Assembly (NCBI RefSeq): GCF_013386825.1
Contig: NZ_JACARC010000034.1
Location: 1 to 37,975 of the forward strand
Origin: Pseudomonas sp. IPO3778
GTDB lineage: Bacteria > Pseudomonadota > Gammaproteobacteria > Pseudomonadales > Pseudomonadaceae
Reading direction: 5' to 3'
DNA length: 37,975 nucleotides
Shown: positions 26,289-34,599 of the stretch, in pieces
Layout of the letters: each line of letters starts with the position of its first letter
Numbering within the stretch: position 1 is the stretch's first letter
Position numbers and translations under genes: made by a program
Notes under the pieces: model-generated
Told to the model about the DNA's origin: nothing
The model's database searches: none
What the model saw: only the letters and a program-made list of their open reading frames with translations

Positions 26289-27266
26289 TTATTCGCCCCA
26301 AACGTCCTTCAAGACGTTGACCCAGTTCTCGCCCATGATCTTGCGCACCACGCGCTCAGGATGGCCGCGCTTGAGCAGGGTCTCGGTGAGGTTGGGGAAC
26401 TCGCCCACGGTGCGGATGCCCAGGGGGTTGATGATCTTGCCGAAGCTGGTCAGGCGGCGGGCGTAGCCCTTGTCGTGGGTCAGCATTTCGAAGAAATCCT
26501 GGCCATGGCCCTGGGTGAAATCGGTGCCGATGCCGATGGCGTCTTCGCCCACGATGTTCATGGTGTATTCGATGGCTTCGGCGTAATCGTCGATGGTCGA
26601 ATCGATGCCCTTGGCCAGGAACGGCGCGAACATGGTCACGCCGACAAAGCCGCCGTGGTCGGCGATGAACTTCAGCTCTTCATCGGACTTGTTGCGCGGA
26701 TGCTCTTTAAGGCCTGATGGCAGGCAGTGGGAGTAGCACACCGGCTTTTTCGATTCGAGGATGACTTCTTCGGAGGTCTTGGAGCCCACGTGAGACAGGT
26801 CGCACATGATGCCGACACGGTTCATCTCGGCGACGATCTCACGACCGAAGCCCGACAGGCCGCCGTCACGCTCGTAGCAGCCGGTGCCCACCAGGTTCTG
26901 GGTGTTGTAGCACATCTGCACCACGCCAACCCCGAGCTGCTTGAAGATCTCGACGTAGCCGAGCTGGTCTTCAAACGCATGGGCATTCTGGAAGCCGAAG
27001 ATGATGCCGGTCTTGCCCTGTTCCTTGGCGCGACGGATATCGGCGGTGGTTTTCACCGGAATCACCAGGTCGCTGTTCTCGCGGATCAGGGTCTGGCTGG
27101 CCACGATGTTGTTAATGGTGGCCTGGAACCCTTCCCATACCGACACCGTGCAGTTGGCGGCGGTGAGGCCACCCTTGCGCATGTCTTCGAACAGGTCGCG
27201 GTTCCACTTGGCAATGATCAGCCCGTCGATAACGATGCTGTCGGCGTGCAATTCGGCTGGGCTCAT
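26289..27266 (-). CDS. Membrane-dipeptidase (M19)-like protein with incomplete metal site
   Basis: 325-aa TIM-barrel protein of the renal dipeptidase family, probably first gene of the dgc operon. The start MSPAELHADSIVIDG has AAGGGGA upstream. Canonical M19 enzymes have a His-X-Asp after the DG near the N-terminus; here the segment is DGLIIAKW, lacking both. The bridging glutamate (VEGG in the family) is replaced by FQNAHA. The two later histidines remain (CDLSHVG, CYSHC), as does the Asp of IGTDFTQG. So one metal site seems lost, and classic dipeptidase activity is doubtful. Its operon position ties it to dimethylglycine/betaine catabolism; the substrate is unknown. Confidence 0.85.
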   Translation of the reverse strand: MSPAELHADSIVIDGLIIAKWNRDLFEDMRKGGLTAANCTVSVWEGFQATINNIVASQTLIRENSDLVIPVKTTADIRRAKEQGKTGIIFGFQNAHAFEDQLGYVEIFKQLGVGVVQMCYNTQNLVGTGCYERDGGLSGFGREIVAEMNRVGIMCDLSHVGSKTSEEVILESKKPVCYSHCLPSGLKEHPRNKSDEELKFIADHGGFVGVTMFAPFLAKGIDSTIDDYAEAIEYTMNIVGEDAIGIGTDFTQGHGQDFFEMLTHDKGYARRLTSFGKIINPLGIRTVGEFPNLTETLLKRGHPERVVRKIMGENWVNVLKDVWGE

Positions 27267-27361
27267 CAGGCGTCCCCTTATAGGCGATTCATGCGCCGAA
27301 TCGTCTGCCGGCGCTTTGGGGCCAGCATATGCCCCGGGGCAGAAGGAGCCGGGTGCAAAAA

Positions 27362-27398
27362 CGACAAGGGAATTGCCGAAAGCGTCAATCCGCGACAA
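27362..27398 (-). promoter_or_regulatory. Candidate activator half-sites upstream of dgc operon
   Basis: On the minus strand GGCC-TTTGTCGCGGATTGAC and, 31 bp further towards the gene, CTTGTCG. The first TGTCG lies about 131 bp before the ATG at 27266. It shares TGTCGC-N2-AT-N-GAC with the site upstream of gbcA (15247-15260). GbdR binding is inferred. Confidence 0.35.
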
Positions 27399-27485
27399 AG
27401 GCCAACATGACATCTCTGACGGGTGTCTGTTCTTTGTCTTACGCTTGAGCCAGAATTTGCTCATCAACTGATATGAGACGGCGCA

Positions 27486-27887
27486 ATGAAATCGATTTTC
27501 CTGGCTTTGGCACTCATCGCAACCGGCGTGCACGCGGCTGAAGACACCGACACCACGCCCTGCGATGGCATCGAGAACGACAAGCAAACCCTGGAATGCG
27601 CCACCTACAACAAAACCACCGCTGAGCAACTGCTTAAGGATAACTATCAGGGCTTGCTGGAACGCATGGGTTCGACCTATGGCAGCAACAAGACGCAGCT
27701 GGCGGACATTACCGCTCGTCTGAAGGATGCCCAGCAGAAGTGGGAAAAACTGCGCGACGCGGATTGCGCTGTGGATACCTTCCCGGCGGTGGCGGGCAGC
27801 AAGCCGTATGCCATCGAGCAGAATGACTGCCTGGCGCGGATGAGCGATGAACGGTCGGAGTTTTTGGAGTCGATCGGGCAGGAATAA
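27486..27887 (+). CDS. LprI/DUF1311-family secreted protein
   Basis: 133 aa with a clear signal peptide (MKSIFLALALIATGVHA, likely cut before AEDT) but no lipobox cysteine at the cut. Four cysteines in the mature part (CDGI, LECA, DCAV, NDCLAR) are spaced as in LprI-type lysozyme-inhibitor domain proteins. Periplasmic location is expected. It diverges from the dipeptidase-like gene with 219 bp between and is convergent with the HipA-like gene (3 bp gap). Lysozyme inhibition is a family-level expectation only. Confidence 0.8.
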   Translation: MKSIFLALALIATGVHAAEDTDTTPCDGIENDKQTLECATYNKTTAEQLLKDNYQGLLERMGSTYGSNKTQLADITARLKDAQQKWEKLRDADCAVDTFPAVAGSKPYAIEQNDCLARMSDERSEFLESIGQE

Positions 27888-27890
27888 GCG

Positions 27891-29129
27891 TTAGAAGTCT
27901 TTCCATACCGAGTTAAGCGTCAGCAGCACTTTTTCCCGCTGGACCTTATCGACCTCGAAGTCGGCGCAGTGCTGATTCCATTGCGATAACGCGTCCAGGG
28001 TCTGCTCGATGTAAAGCTCAGGCTCCAGAAAGCTGAATGGCTTGCAGACTTCGATGATCACCTTGCGTGTCGGGTGGCCGGCGCCTGCAAACGCCGTGGT
28101 GTGCTCGTTGCCGCGACCACTGGTGCTGGAAAATGTCAGGTCGTACGCCGGCGCCATCTGCCAGCCATTGGCTGCGCCAAAGAACGAGAAGTTTTTGGCG
28201 TGATCGTCCCGGTTGTGGGCAAGCGCGTTGAACACCATCAGCCGCGCCATTTTCTGCACCTGGCTGGCATCCTGGGTAATCGCGAATGTGAGGCGCAACA
28301 GGTCGCCGTAATCCAGGCTGGGCATGCGGAAGTCTGCGTACAGAATCGCAGCGGCTGTCAGCATATGCCGCCGGGTGGCGCCGTCACGGTCAAAACGGCG
28401 AGTGACAAAGAAACGCTCAATGCCTGTCGGTGTCGGGACATCTAACACGTCTGAGGCGGAAATTTCGACGCCGGCACTGCGAGCCGTGATTGCGTAAACC
28501 TGCTCGATCGCTCCGCTGTCGCGATGCTCGTCCTGGCTGCGGAATTTGATCAGCCAGTGTTCGTATCCATCCGGCATCTCACCAAATGAAGAAATGGCCC
28601 GGGACTTGTCAGGCGACAGCCCGATGACCGCCTTGGGACGGGCACCGCCGGGCGAACCACCGGCGAAACGCAATGATTCAATCACTTCACAGGTCTCACC
28701 CGACAGAACGTCCTGGGAGGCCTGGTAGAGAGAGGCCAGATCCAGGGCCGCCTGATCGGGATCCTTTTCGAACATAGGCACATATTCCAATGCCCCCATG
28801 CTCCGGTCGCCCATGTAGGCCAATCGATCCAAAGGTCCCAACGCATGCCGCTCAATCGCCATGGAGCGGCGAAAGAAACGATCCATCAGCAGCAACCCCC
28901 AACCATCGGGCAGGGAATCGCTGAAAGCACCGTGCAGCCCATTGAACAGCGTGGTGTCCGCAGCCAGCTGAGGCCTTGATGAAAACTCCATGTGCAGGGG
29001 CGCCAAATTGAACCCCTTCAACAGCCAGCTCGGGTCATAGGAGAAATACAGGCCTTTACGGGGGATATCGACCAACTCACCCACCCGGAAACCTTGCAAC
29101 ATGACGTGGAGCGCAGTGACCGGTTTCAT
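27891..29129 (-). CDS. HipA-type toxin kinase
   Basis: 412-aa HipA-domain Ser/Thr kinase, toxin half of a type II pair. Visible kinase parts: Gly/Ser loop AGGSPGGARPKA (about 156-167, with Ser159 as candidate autophosphorylation site), catalytic loop HNRDDHAKN (Asp309, Asn313), and metal-binding Asp330 in APAYDL. HipA family kinases phosphorylate a translation factor (GltX in E. coli) and cause dormancy; the target here is unknown. The start overlaps the antitoxin stop as ATGA. All catalytic residues are present, so it looks active. Confidence 0.9.
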   Translation of the reverse strand: MKPVTALHVMLQGFRVGELVDIPRKGLYFSYDPSWLLKGFNLAPLHMEFSSRPQLAADTTLFNGLHGAFSDSLPDGWGLLLMDRFFRRSMAIERHALGPLDRLAYMGDRSMGALEYVPMFEKDPDQAALDLASLYQASQDVLSGETCEVIESLRFAGGSPGGARPKAVIGLSPDKSRAISSFGEMPDGYEHWLIKFRSQDEHRDSGAIEQVYAITARSAGVEISASDVLDVPTPTGIERFFVTRRFDRDGATRRHMLTAAAILYADFRMPSLDYGDLLRLTFAITQDASQVQKMARLMVFNALAHNRDDHAKNFSFFGAANGWQMAPAYDLTFSSTSGRGNEHTTAFAGAGHPTRKVIIEVCKPFSFLEPELYIEQTLDALSQWNQHCADFEVDKVQREKVLLTLNSVWKDF

Positions 29130-29422
29130 TGACGACCTCGAAGCCTTGTGTGATTTTTCAGTTCTTGAAGGCTGGCCGGTGCTGGCGCGCTGAACAACTG
29201 CGCCAGTTGCTCGCCGACACCCAGGCTCATCGCAATCAATAACAGGGCATCCAGCGAAACCTTACCGGTTGTCTCGAAGCGCTTGATCGTGGACTCGGGC
29301 ACCCCGGATTTGGTCGCCAGTGCCCGTCGAGAAAGGTTTTTACTCAACCGAAGCGCTTTGGCGTTGCCGGCGATCTGCAGGGCGATCTCACCAGGGGCGT
29401 AGAGGATATGAGTAAGGGCCAT
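29126..29422 (-). CDS. HipB-type antitoxin, Xre-family DNA-binding protein
   Basis: 98 aa with a helix-turn-helix at about residues 20-70 (RLSKNLSRRALATKSGVPES, then TIKRFETTGKVSLDAL). Expected to bind HipA and repress its own operon. GGAAG lies 8 bp before the ATG. The tail (HTRLRGRQ) is basic. Upstream are two GGAYAA-N4-TTATCC palindromes that look like its operators. Confidence 0.9.
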   Translation of the reverse strand: MALTHILYAPGEIALQIAGNAKALRLSKNLSRRALATKSGVPESTIKRFETTGKVSLDALLLIAMSLGVGEQLAQLFSAPAPASLQELKNHTRLRGRQ

Positions 29423-29483
29423 GGTTCGACTTCCGGTGGAGTGTGAGCAAGTGTAGCAACGATAAAAATAATAAAACTATAAT

Positions 29484-29499
29484 GGATAACATATTATCC
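29484..29499. promoter_or_regulatory. hipBA operator, palindrome 1
   Basis: GGATAA-CATA-TTATCC, a perfect 6-bp inverted repeat, in an AT-rich stretch 62 bp upstream of the antitoxin ATG. Confidence 0.6.
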
Positions 29500-29524
29500 G
29501 TAATCACGAAATAATTAGAATAAC

Positions 29525-29540
29525 GGACAATATTTTATCC
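29525..29540. promoter_or_regulatory. hipBA operator, palindrome 2
   Basis: GGACAA-TATT-TTATCC, one mismatch from palindrome 1. Centres are 41 bp apart, about four helical turns, so both would face the same side of the DNA. Confidence 0.55.
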
Positions 29541-29661
29541 CTTATCATTAATTATTTTTCTGCATCTTTACCTTCCGGCCCGGCCCCGAGCAATTTTGTT
29601 GACTTGCCAGTCAATCACCATGCCCGGCATGATCAGCGCCCATTTCTACCAATGCCGCCCC

Positions 29662-30819
29662 ATGAACCCACGCATCTACCTCCTCGCCCTCGCCGCCTTC
29701 GTCGCCGGTATCGATGAAAACCTGGTGGGCGGGATTCTGCCGCTGCTGTCCCGGGAACTGGGCGTTACCCTGAGTGCGGCCGGGCAGCTGACGGCGGTGT
29801 TTTCCCTGACCTTTGCCCTGTGCGCCGCGCCGTTGCTGTCGCTGACGTCGCGGATTGAACGGCGCTCCCTGCTGATTGCCGCGTTGCTGACCTTTGCGGT
29901 GGGCAACCTGGGCTCCGGACTGGCGGTGAATTACTGGATGCTGCTGGTCTGTCGCATCATCAGCGCGGCCAGTTGTGCGCTGGTGGTGGTGCTGGCGTCG
30001 ACCCTCTCGGCATCGCTGGTGGACGCACGCCTGCGGGGGCGGGCGATCGGCATTGTGTTCATGGGCATCAGCGGTTCGCTGGTGCTGGGGATTCCGCTGG
30101 GTATAGCCGTGAGCGAGTCCCTGAGCTGGCGTGCGCCGTTTCTGCTGCTGGCACTGCTGGCGGTGGTGATCGCCGCACTGTTGCGCCTGAGCCTGCCGAC
30201 ATTCGCCAGCCGCCCGCCCACCTCGTTGCGTGACTACTGCCGGCAGTTGGTGATTCCCAGGCTGCTGTTGGCGCAACTGGTGTCGGTCTTGCTGTTGACC
30301 GGGCATTTCGTGCTGTTCGCTTACCTGGCGCCCTACGTGCAACAGACCATGGGCATCCACGGCGTTTCCTTGAGTTATCTCTACGTGTTCTTCGGCATCG
30401 CCGCCATCAGCGGTGGTTATTGCGGCGGCTGGCTGTCGGACCGGCTGGGGTTCAAGCGTGCGCTGGTGTTGATCCCGGCACTGTTCACTTTGGTCATGGC
30501 GTTGCTGCCATGGGCCACCGGTTCGCTGGCGAGCTTCCTGGCGCTGTACGCGGTGTGGATGGCGTTGAGCTGGACCATCTCGCCCGTGGTGCAGAACTAC
30601 CTGCTGCACACCGCCCCGGAATCCGGTGAGGCCAATGTGGGGATCAATACCTCGGCCATGCACCTGGGCGTCGCCTTGGGCGCGGCGCTGGGCGGCGTGG
30701 TGATCGCCAAGGGCAGCCTGGAAATCACCCCGCTGGTGGGTGCGCTGGTGACGGCACTGGCCCTGGCGGCGGCGTGCCTGAGCCTGATGGCCGGAACGCG
30801 CCAACCGGGTCGGGCCTGA
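29662..30819 (+). CDS. MFS transporter, DHA1/AraJ-like
   Basis: Inner-membrane major facilitator, 385 aa from MNPRIYLLALAAF, with about 12 hydrophobic segments. The first loop has DENLVGGILPLLSRELGVT, and the gap after TM2 contains LTSRIERRSLL, the MFS loop 2-3 position. The pattern resembles drug/sugar-efflux proteins; substrate unknown. No clear ribosome site is visible, and in-frame ATGs lie up to 66 bp upstream, so the start is uncertain. It diverges from hipBA and is followed after 38 bp by a DUF3010 gene. Confidence 0.8.
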   Translation: MNPRIYLLALAAFVAGIDENLVGGILPLLSRELGVTLSAAGQLTAVFSLTFALCAAPLLSLTSRIERRSLLIAALLTFAVGNLGSGLAVNYWMLLVCRIISAASCALVVVLASTLSASLVDARLRGRAIGIVFMGISGSLVLGIPLGIAVSESLSWRAPFLLLALLAVVIAALLRLSLPTFASRPPTSLRDYCRQLVIPRLLLAQLVSVLLLTGHFVLFAYLAPYVQQTMGIHGVSLSYLYVFFGIAAISGGYCGGWLSDRLGFKRALVLIPALFTLVMALLPWATGSLASFLALYAVWMALSWTISPVVQNYLLHTAPESGEANVGINTSAMHLGVALGAALGGVVIAKGSLEITPLVGALVTALALAAACLSLMAGTRQPGRA

Positions 30820-30857
30820 TACCATTCGCGCCTTCTCCACTTTTCCAAGGCGACCCC

Positions 30858-31274
30858 ATGACTATCTGCGGCATCGAAATCAAAGGCAGCGAAGCCATCA
30901 TCGCCGTCGCCTCGCTGGACGGCCAGGCGTTGAGCCACGTTGCCCTGGCCACCAAGAAAATTGCCCTGGAAGACGACGATGAGGCGGCCAACGTCAAGGC
31001 CTTCGCCGCTCAGGTGAGTGCGTTTGTGCGGGACAACGCGATCACGCGGATCGCGATCAAGAAGCGCAGCAAGAAAGGCGAATTCGCCGGTGGCCCGACC
31101 ACGTTCAAGATTGAAGGGGTGTTTCAGTTGCTGGACGGTGTTGAGGTGACGCTGCTGTCGCCGCAGACCATCAATGCGCAGAACAAAAAGCACAATTTTG
31201 ATGTGCCTGCGACGCTGAACAAATATCAGCATGAGGCCTTCAAAGCCGCGTGTTCAGCGCTGCTGAAGAAATAA
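30858..31274 (+). CDS. DUF3010 family protein
   Basis: 138-aa cytoplasmic protein of a conserved proteobacterial family without known activity. It starts MTICGIEIKGSEAIIAVASLDG, which resembles the opening strand-hairpin of RNase H-like folds (D/E-lined GIDI pattern), and has IKKRSKKGEFAGGP around 75-88. The fold suggestion is inference. AAGG ribosome site is 7-8 bp before the ATG. Convergent with cdhR, with a REPIN between. Confidence 0.8.
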   Translation: MTICGIEIKGSEAIIAVASLDGQALSHVALATKKIALEDDDEAANVKAFAAQVSAFVRDNAITRIAIKKRSKKGEFAGGPTTFKIEGVFQLLDGVEVTLLSPQTINAQNKKHNFDVPATLNKYQHEAFKAACSALLKK

Positions 31275-31292
31275 GCCACACCACACATCCCC

Positions 31293-31382
31293 TGTGGGAG
31301 CGGGCTTGCTCGCGAATGCGGTGTGTCAGTTGATGCATTCGGTGGCTGATCCACCGCTTTCGCGAGCAAGCCCGCTCCCACA
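31293..31382. repeat. REPIN (DUF3010-cdhR gap)
   Basis: Inverted pair TGTGGGAGCGGGCTTGCTCG ... CGAGCAAGCCCGCTCCCACA between convergent genes. Confidence 0.9.
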
Positions 31383-31412
31383 TTTGATCTGCGTTGTTCT
31401 CGAGAGCGGTGC

Positions 31413-32357
31413 TCACACCGCTTCCCGTCGCCGATCCTCCCTCGGGCACTTGGCAAACCTCGCCCGGTAACTGCGGGTGAAATACGACGGCGACTCAAAC
31501 CCGCAGGCGATGCTCACCTCCAGCACACTCATGTCGCTCTGGCGCAACAATTGCCGGGCCTTCTCCAGGCGCAAGCCCAGGTAGAAATTGCTCGGTGTGT
31601 CGTTCAGGTGCAGCCGAAACAGCCGCTCCAACTGCCGCCGCGTGACCTTGATCGCCTCCGCCAGCGCCAGGGTGCTCAGGGGCGGCTCGGTGTGCTGTTC
31701 CATCTCGCCGATCACCTGCACCAGCTTCTTGTTGTTGATGCCATAGCGCGTGGCGATCTGCATGCGTTGGTGGTCTTTGCGCGGGCGGATGCGGCCAAGC
31801 ACAAACTGTTCGGATACCTGGATCGCCAACTCCGGCCCGTGGGCCTGGCTGATCAGGTCGAGCATCAGGTCGATGGAGGCGGTGCCGCCCGCCGAAGTGA
31901 TGCGCCGGCGGTCGATCTCGAACAGCTCCTGGGTCACCGTCAGCTGTGGATAGGATTCCTTGAAGGCGTCGATGGCTTCCCAGTGCAGGGTCAGCCGGTG
32001 GCCGTCGAGCAGGCCCGCTTCGGCCAGGACGCAGGCGCCGGTGTCGATGGCGCCCAGGGTCACCCCCTCGTGATCGAGGCGACGCAGCCAGTGTTCCAGT
32101 GCCGGCGTGGCGAACTTCAGCGGTTCGAAGCCGGCCACTACCAATAACGTCGCGCCCTTTTTCAAGGGCTCCAGTGCCGCGTCGGCGTTGACCGACATGC
32201 CGTTGCTCGCCAACACCGCGCCGCCGTCGGCGCTCAGGACGTGCCAGCGGTACAGCTCGCCACGAAAGCGGTTGGCAACCCGCAGCGGTTCGATCGCGGA
32301 GATAAAGCCGATGGCGGAGAAGCCCGGCATCAGCAGAAAGTAGAAATCCTGGGACAT
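31413..32357 (-). CDS. cdhR: Carnitine catabolism activator, GlxA/AraC family
   Basis: 314-aa regulator with an N-terminal DJ-1/PfpI-like sensing domain (about 1-190; GAIDTGACVLAEAGLL region) and a C-terminal AraC double helix-turn-helix (about 215-310; LALAEAIKVTRRQLERLF, then VLEVSIACGFESPSYFTRSY). In P. aeruginosa CdhR activates the adjacent carnitine operon in response to carnitine. Start MSQDFYFLLMPGF was chosen for its family N-terminus and GAGAG upstream. It diverges from caiX with 193 bp between. Confidence 0.93.
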   Translation of the reverse strand: MSQDFYFLLMPGFSAIGFISAIEPLRVANRFRGELYRWHVLSADGGAVLASNGMSVNADAALEPLKKGATLLVVAGFEPLKFATPALEHWLRRLDHEGVTLGAIDTGACVLAEAGLLDGHRLTLHWEAIDAFKESYPQLTVTQELFEIDRRRITSAGGTASIDLMLDLISQAHGPELAIQVSEQFVLGRIRPRKDHQRMQIATRYGINNKKLVQVIGEMEQHTEPPLSTLALAEAIKVTRRQLERLFRLHLNDTPSNFYLGLRLEKARQLLRQSDMSVLEVSIACGFESPSYFTRSYRARFAKCPREDRRREAV

Positions 32358-32427
32358 GGAGCGCTCTCGTAGGACGGACAGCGTGGTCACTGTGATACGC
32401 CAGTTCAATCGGTCATTCAAGGGGGCA

Positions 32428-32462
32428 GGTCGCTGCAGTGCAAGAGCGGGTCGCCGCCGTGC
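32428..32462 (+). promoter_or_regulatory. Two 14-bp direct repeats upstream of caiX
   Basis: GGTCGCTGCAGTGC (32428-32441) and GGTCGCCGCCGTGC (32449-32462) match in 12 of 14 positions and start 21 bp apart, two helical turns. A TTGTCGCC follows at 32466. This is the layout of AraC-family half-sites; CdhR or GbdR binding is inferred. Confidence 0.5.
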
Positions 32463-32550
32463 GTTTTGTCGCCTCTGAAGCTGGGTAACTTGGCTGCACG
32501 GCGCACAAAGACGCCGGAACCCACAATAACAACCTGCCGAGGGAACCACC

Positions 32551-33495
32551 ATGAACCGACTGATCAGCCGCTGCGTGCTCGCACTCAGCGCCAGCGCCAT
32601 TTTGAGCACCAACGTCATGGCAGCCGATGCGGCTTCTTGCCAGAACGTGCGCATGGGCGTGGTGAACTGGACCGACGTAATCGCCACCAGCGCCATGACC
32701 CAAGTATTGCTCGACGGCCTCGGCTACAAGACCAAACAAACCAGCGCGTCCCAGCAAATCATCTTCGCCGGGATCCGCGACCAGCGCCTGGACATGTTCC
32801 TGGGCTACTGGAACCCGTTGATGACCCAGACCATCACCCCGTTTGTCGACGCCAAGCAGGTCAAGGTGCTCGACAAGCCGTCCCTGGAAGACGCCCGCGC
32901 CACATTGGCCGTGCCGACTTACCTGGCCGACAAGGGCCTGAAAACCTTCGCCGATATCGCCAAGTTTGAAAAAGAGCTGGGCGGCAAGATCTACGGGATC
33001 GAGCCCGGCTCGGGGGCCAATACCCAGATCAAGGCGATGATCGCCAAGAATCAGTTTGGCCTGGGCAAGTTCCAATTGGTGGAGTCCAGTGAAGCCGGCA
33101 TGCTCGCCGCCGTCGACCGTGCCGTGCGCCGCAAGGAGGCCGTGGTGTTCTTCGGCTGGGCGCCGCACCCGATGAACGTCAACGTGGCCATGACGTACCT
33201 CACCGGCAGCGATGACGCCCTGGGTCCGAACGAAGGCATGGCCACCGTGTGGTCGGTCACGTCGCCCACCTACGCCGAACAATGCCCCAACGTGCACAAG
33301 TTGCTGAGCAACCTGACCTTCACCGCCGCCGACGAGAGCCGAATGATGCAGCCCCTGCTGGATCACAAGGACGCGCTGGAGTCGGCCAAGCAATGGCTCA
33401 AGGACCACCCGCAAGACCAGCAGCGCTGGCTGGAAGGCGTCACCACCTTCGACGGCAAACCCGCCGCCGCCAACCTGCAATTGACCAGCAAATAA
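32551..33495 (+). CDS. caiX: Carnitine/betaine ABC transporter substrate-binding protein
   Basis: 314-aa periplasmic binding protein of the OpuAC/ChoX class. The signal peptide ends VMA before ADAASC (cut after about residue 24). The mature protein has the quaternary-amine binding pattern: MGVVNWTDV, FLGYWNPL, FFGWAPHPMN with aromatic residues for a cation box. In P. aeruginosa CaiX feeds carnitine to the core CbcWV permease encoded elsewhere. It opens the carnitine operon, with GAGGGAA before the ATG. Confidence 0.93.
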   Translation: MNRLISRCVLALSASAILSTNVMAADAASCQNVRMGVVNWTDVIATSAMTQVLLDGLGYKTKQTSASQQIIFAGIRDQRLDMFLGYWNPLMTQTITPFVDAKQVKVLDKPSLEDARATLAVPTYLADKGLKTFADIAKFEKELGGKIYGIEPGSGANTQIKAMIAKNQFGLGKFQLVESSEAGMLAAVDRAVRRKEAVVFFGWAPHPMNVNVAMTYLTGSDDALGPNEGMATVWSVTSPTYAEQCPNVHKLLSNLTFTAADESRMMQPLLDHKDALESAKQWLKDHPQDQQRWLEGVTTFDGKPAAANLQLTSK

Positions 33496-33569
33496 CCTTT
33501 TCTGAATCACCGTTTCGCAGCCGCTCCTGGCTGCGAGCGGCATCACCACGCCTGTAAGGAACCTGCCCC

Positions 33570-34457
33570 ATGAACCACGACGTCATCATCACCTGCGCAC
33601 TCACCGGTGCTGGCGACACGACCGCCAGAAGCCCTCACGTGCCGGTCACCCCCAAACAAATCGCCGCCGCGGCGGTGGAAGCGGCCAAGGCCGGCGCCAC
33701 CGTGGTGCATTGCCATGTGCGTGACCCCGAGACCGGCAAATTCAGCCGCGACGTGGCGCTGTACCGCGAAGTGATGGAGCGCATCCGCGAGGCGGACGTC
33801 GACATCATCGTCAACCTCACCGCCGGCATGGGTGGCGACCTGGAAATCGGCGGCGGCGAGAACCCCATGGAATTCGGCCCCAATACCGACCTGGTGGGCC
33901 CACTGACCCGCCTGGCCCACGTGGAAGAACTGCTGCCGGAAATCTGCACCCTCGATTGCGGCACCCTGAACTTCGGTGACGGCGACACTATTTACGTCTC
34001 CACCCCCGCGCAACTGCGGGCTGGCGCCAAACGCATCCAGGAGCTGGGCGTTAAAGCCGAACTGGAAATTTTCGACACCGGTCACCTGTGGTTCGCCAAG
34101 CAGATGATCAAGGAAGGCTTGCTCGACAACCCGCTGTTCCAGCTGTGCCTGGGCATCCCGTGGGGCGCGCCGGCCGACACCACCACCATGAAAGCCATGG
34201 TCGACAACCTGCCCGCCGACGCGGTGTGGGCCGGCTTCGGCATTGGTCGCATGCAGATGCCAATGGCGGCGCAAGCGGTGCTGCTGGGCGGCAACGTGCG
34301 GGTTGGCCTGGAAGACAACCTGTGGCTGGACAAGGGTGTGCTGGCCACTAACGGCCAGTTGGTGGAACGCGCCAGCGAGATCCTCAGCCGCCTCGGTGCA
34401 CGGGTCATGACCCCGGCCGAAGGCCGCGTGAAGATGGGCCTGACCAAGCGCGGCTAA
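33570..34457 (+). CDS. cdhC: 3-dehydrocarnitine cleavage enzyme (BKACE family)
   Basis: 295-aa beta-keto-acid cleavage enzyme, which condenses 3-dehydrocarnitine with acetyl-CoA to give glycine betainyl-CoA and acetoacetate. Zinc ligands His47 and His49 sit in VVHCHVRDPETG. GAGDT near the N-terminus and the FDTGHLWFA segment are family marks. The start has AAGGAA 8-9 bp upstream. It lies 74 bp after caiX; a REPIN follows. Confidence 0.93.
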   Translation: MNHDVIITCALTGAGDTTARSPHVPVTPKQIAAAAVEAAKAGATVVHCHVRDPETGKFSRDVALYREVMERIREADVDIIVNLTAGMGGDLEIGGGENPMEFGPNTDLVGPLTRLAHVEELLPEICTLDCGTLNFGDGDTIYVSTPAQLRAGAKRIQELGVKAELEIFDTGHLWFAKQMIKEGLLDNPLFQLCLGIPWGAPADTTTMKAMVDNLPADAVWAGFGIGRMQMPMAAQAVLLGGNVRVGLEDNLWLDKGVLATNGQLVERASEILSRLGARVMTPAEGRVKMGLTKRG

Positions 34458-34480
34458 CTGTTCCGAACAGCACCGAACCT

Positions 34481-34570
34481 TGTGGGAGCCGGGCTTGCCC
34501 GCGATTGCGGTACACCTGCACCAAATACAGCTGCTGACACACCGCTATCGCAGGCAAGCCAGCTCCCACA
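34481..34570. repeat. REPIN (cdhC-cdhA gap)
   Basis: Inverted pair TGTGGGAGCCGGGCTTGCCC ... GGCAAGCCAGCTCCCACA inside the carnitine operon; the left copy carries one extra base. Confidence 0.88.
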
Positions 34571-34599
34571 TTGATCACCGAACTCTTTAGGAATTTGCC

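Noticed and set aside
23645..26320. 891-codon open frame on the plus strand opposite dgcA
   Set aside because: Shadow of dgcA and the V4R-like gene; no recognisable domain and no ribosome site.
26289..27629. 446-aa version of the dipeptidase-like protein
   Set aside because: The extension runs through the promoter region and the divergent lprI-like gene; MSPAELHADS has a good ribosome site.
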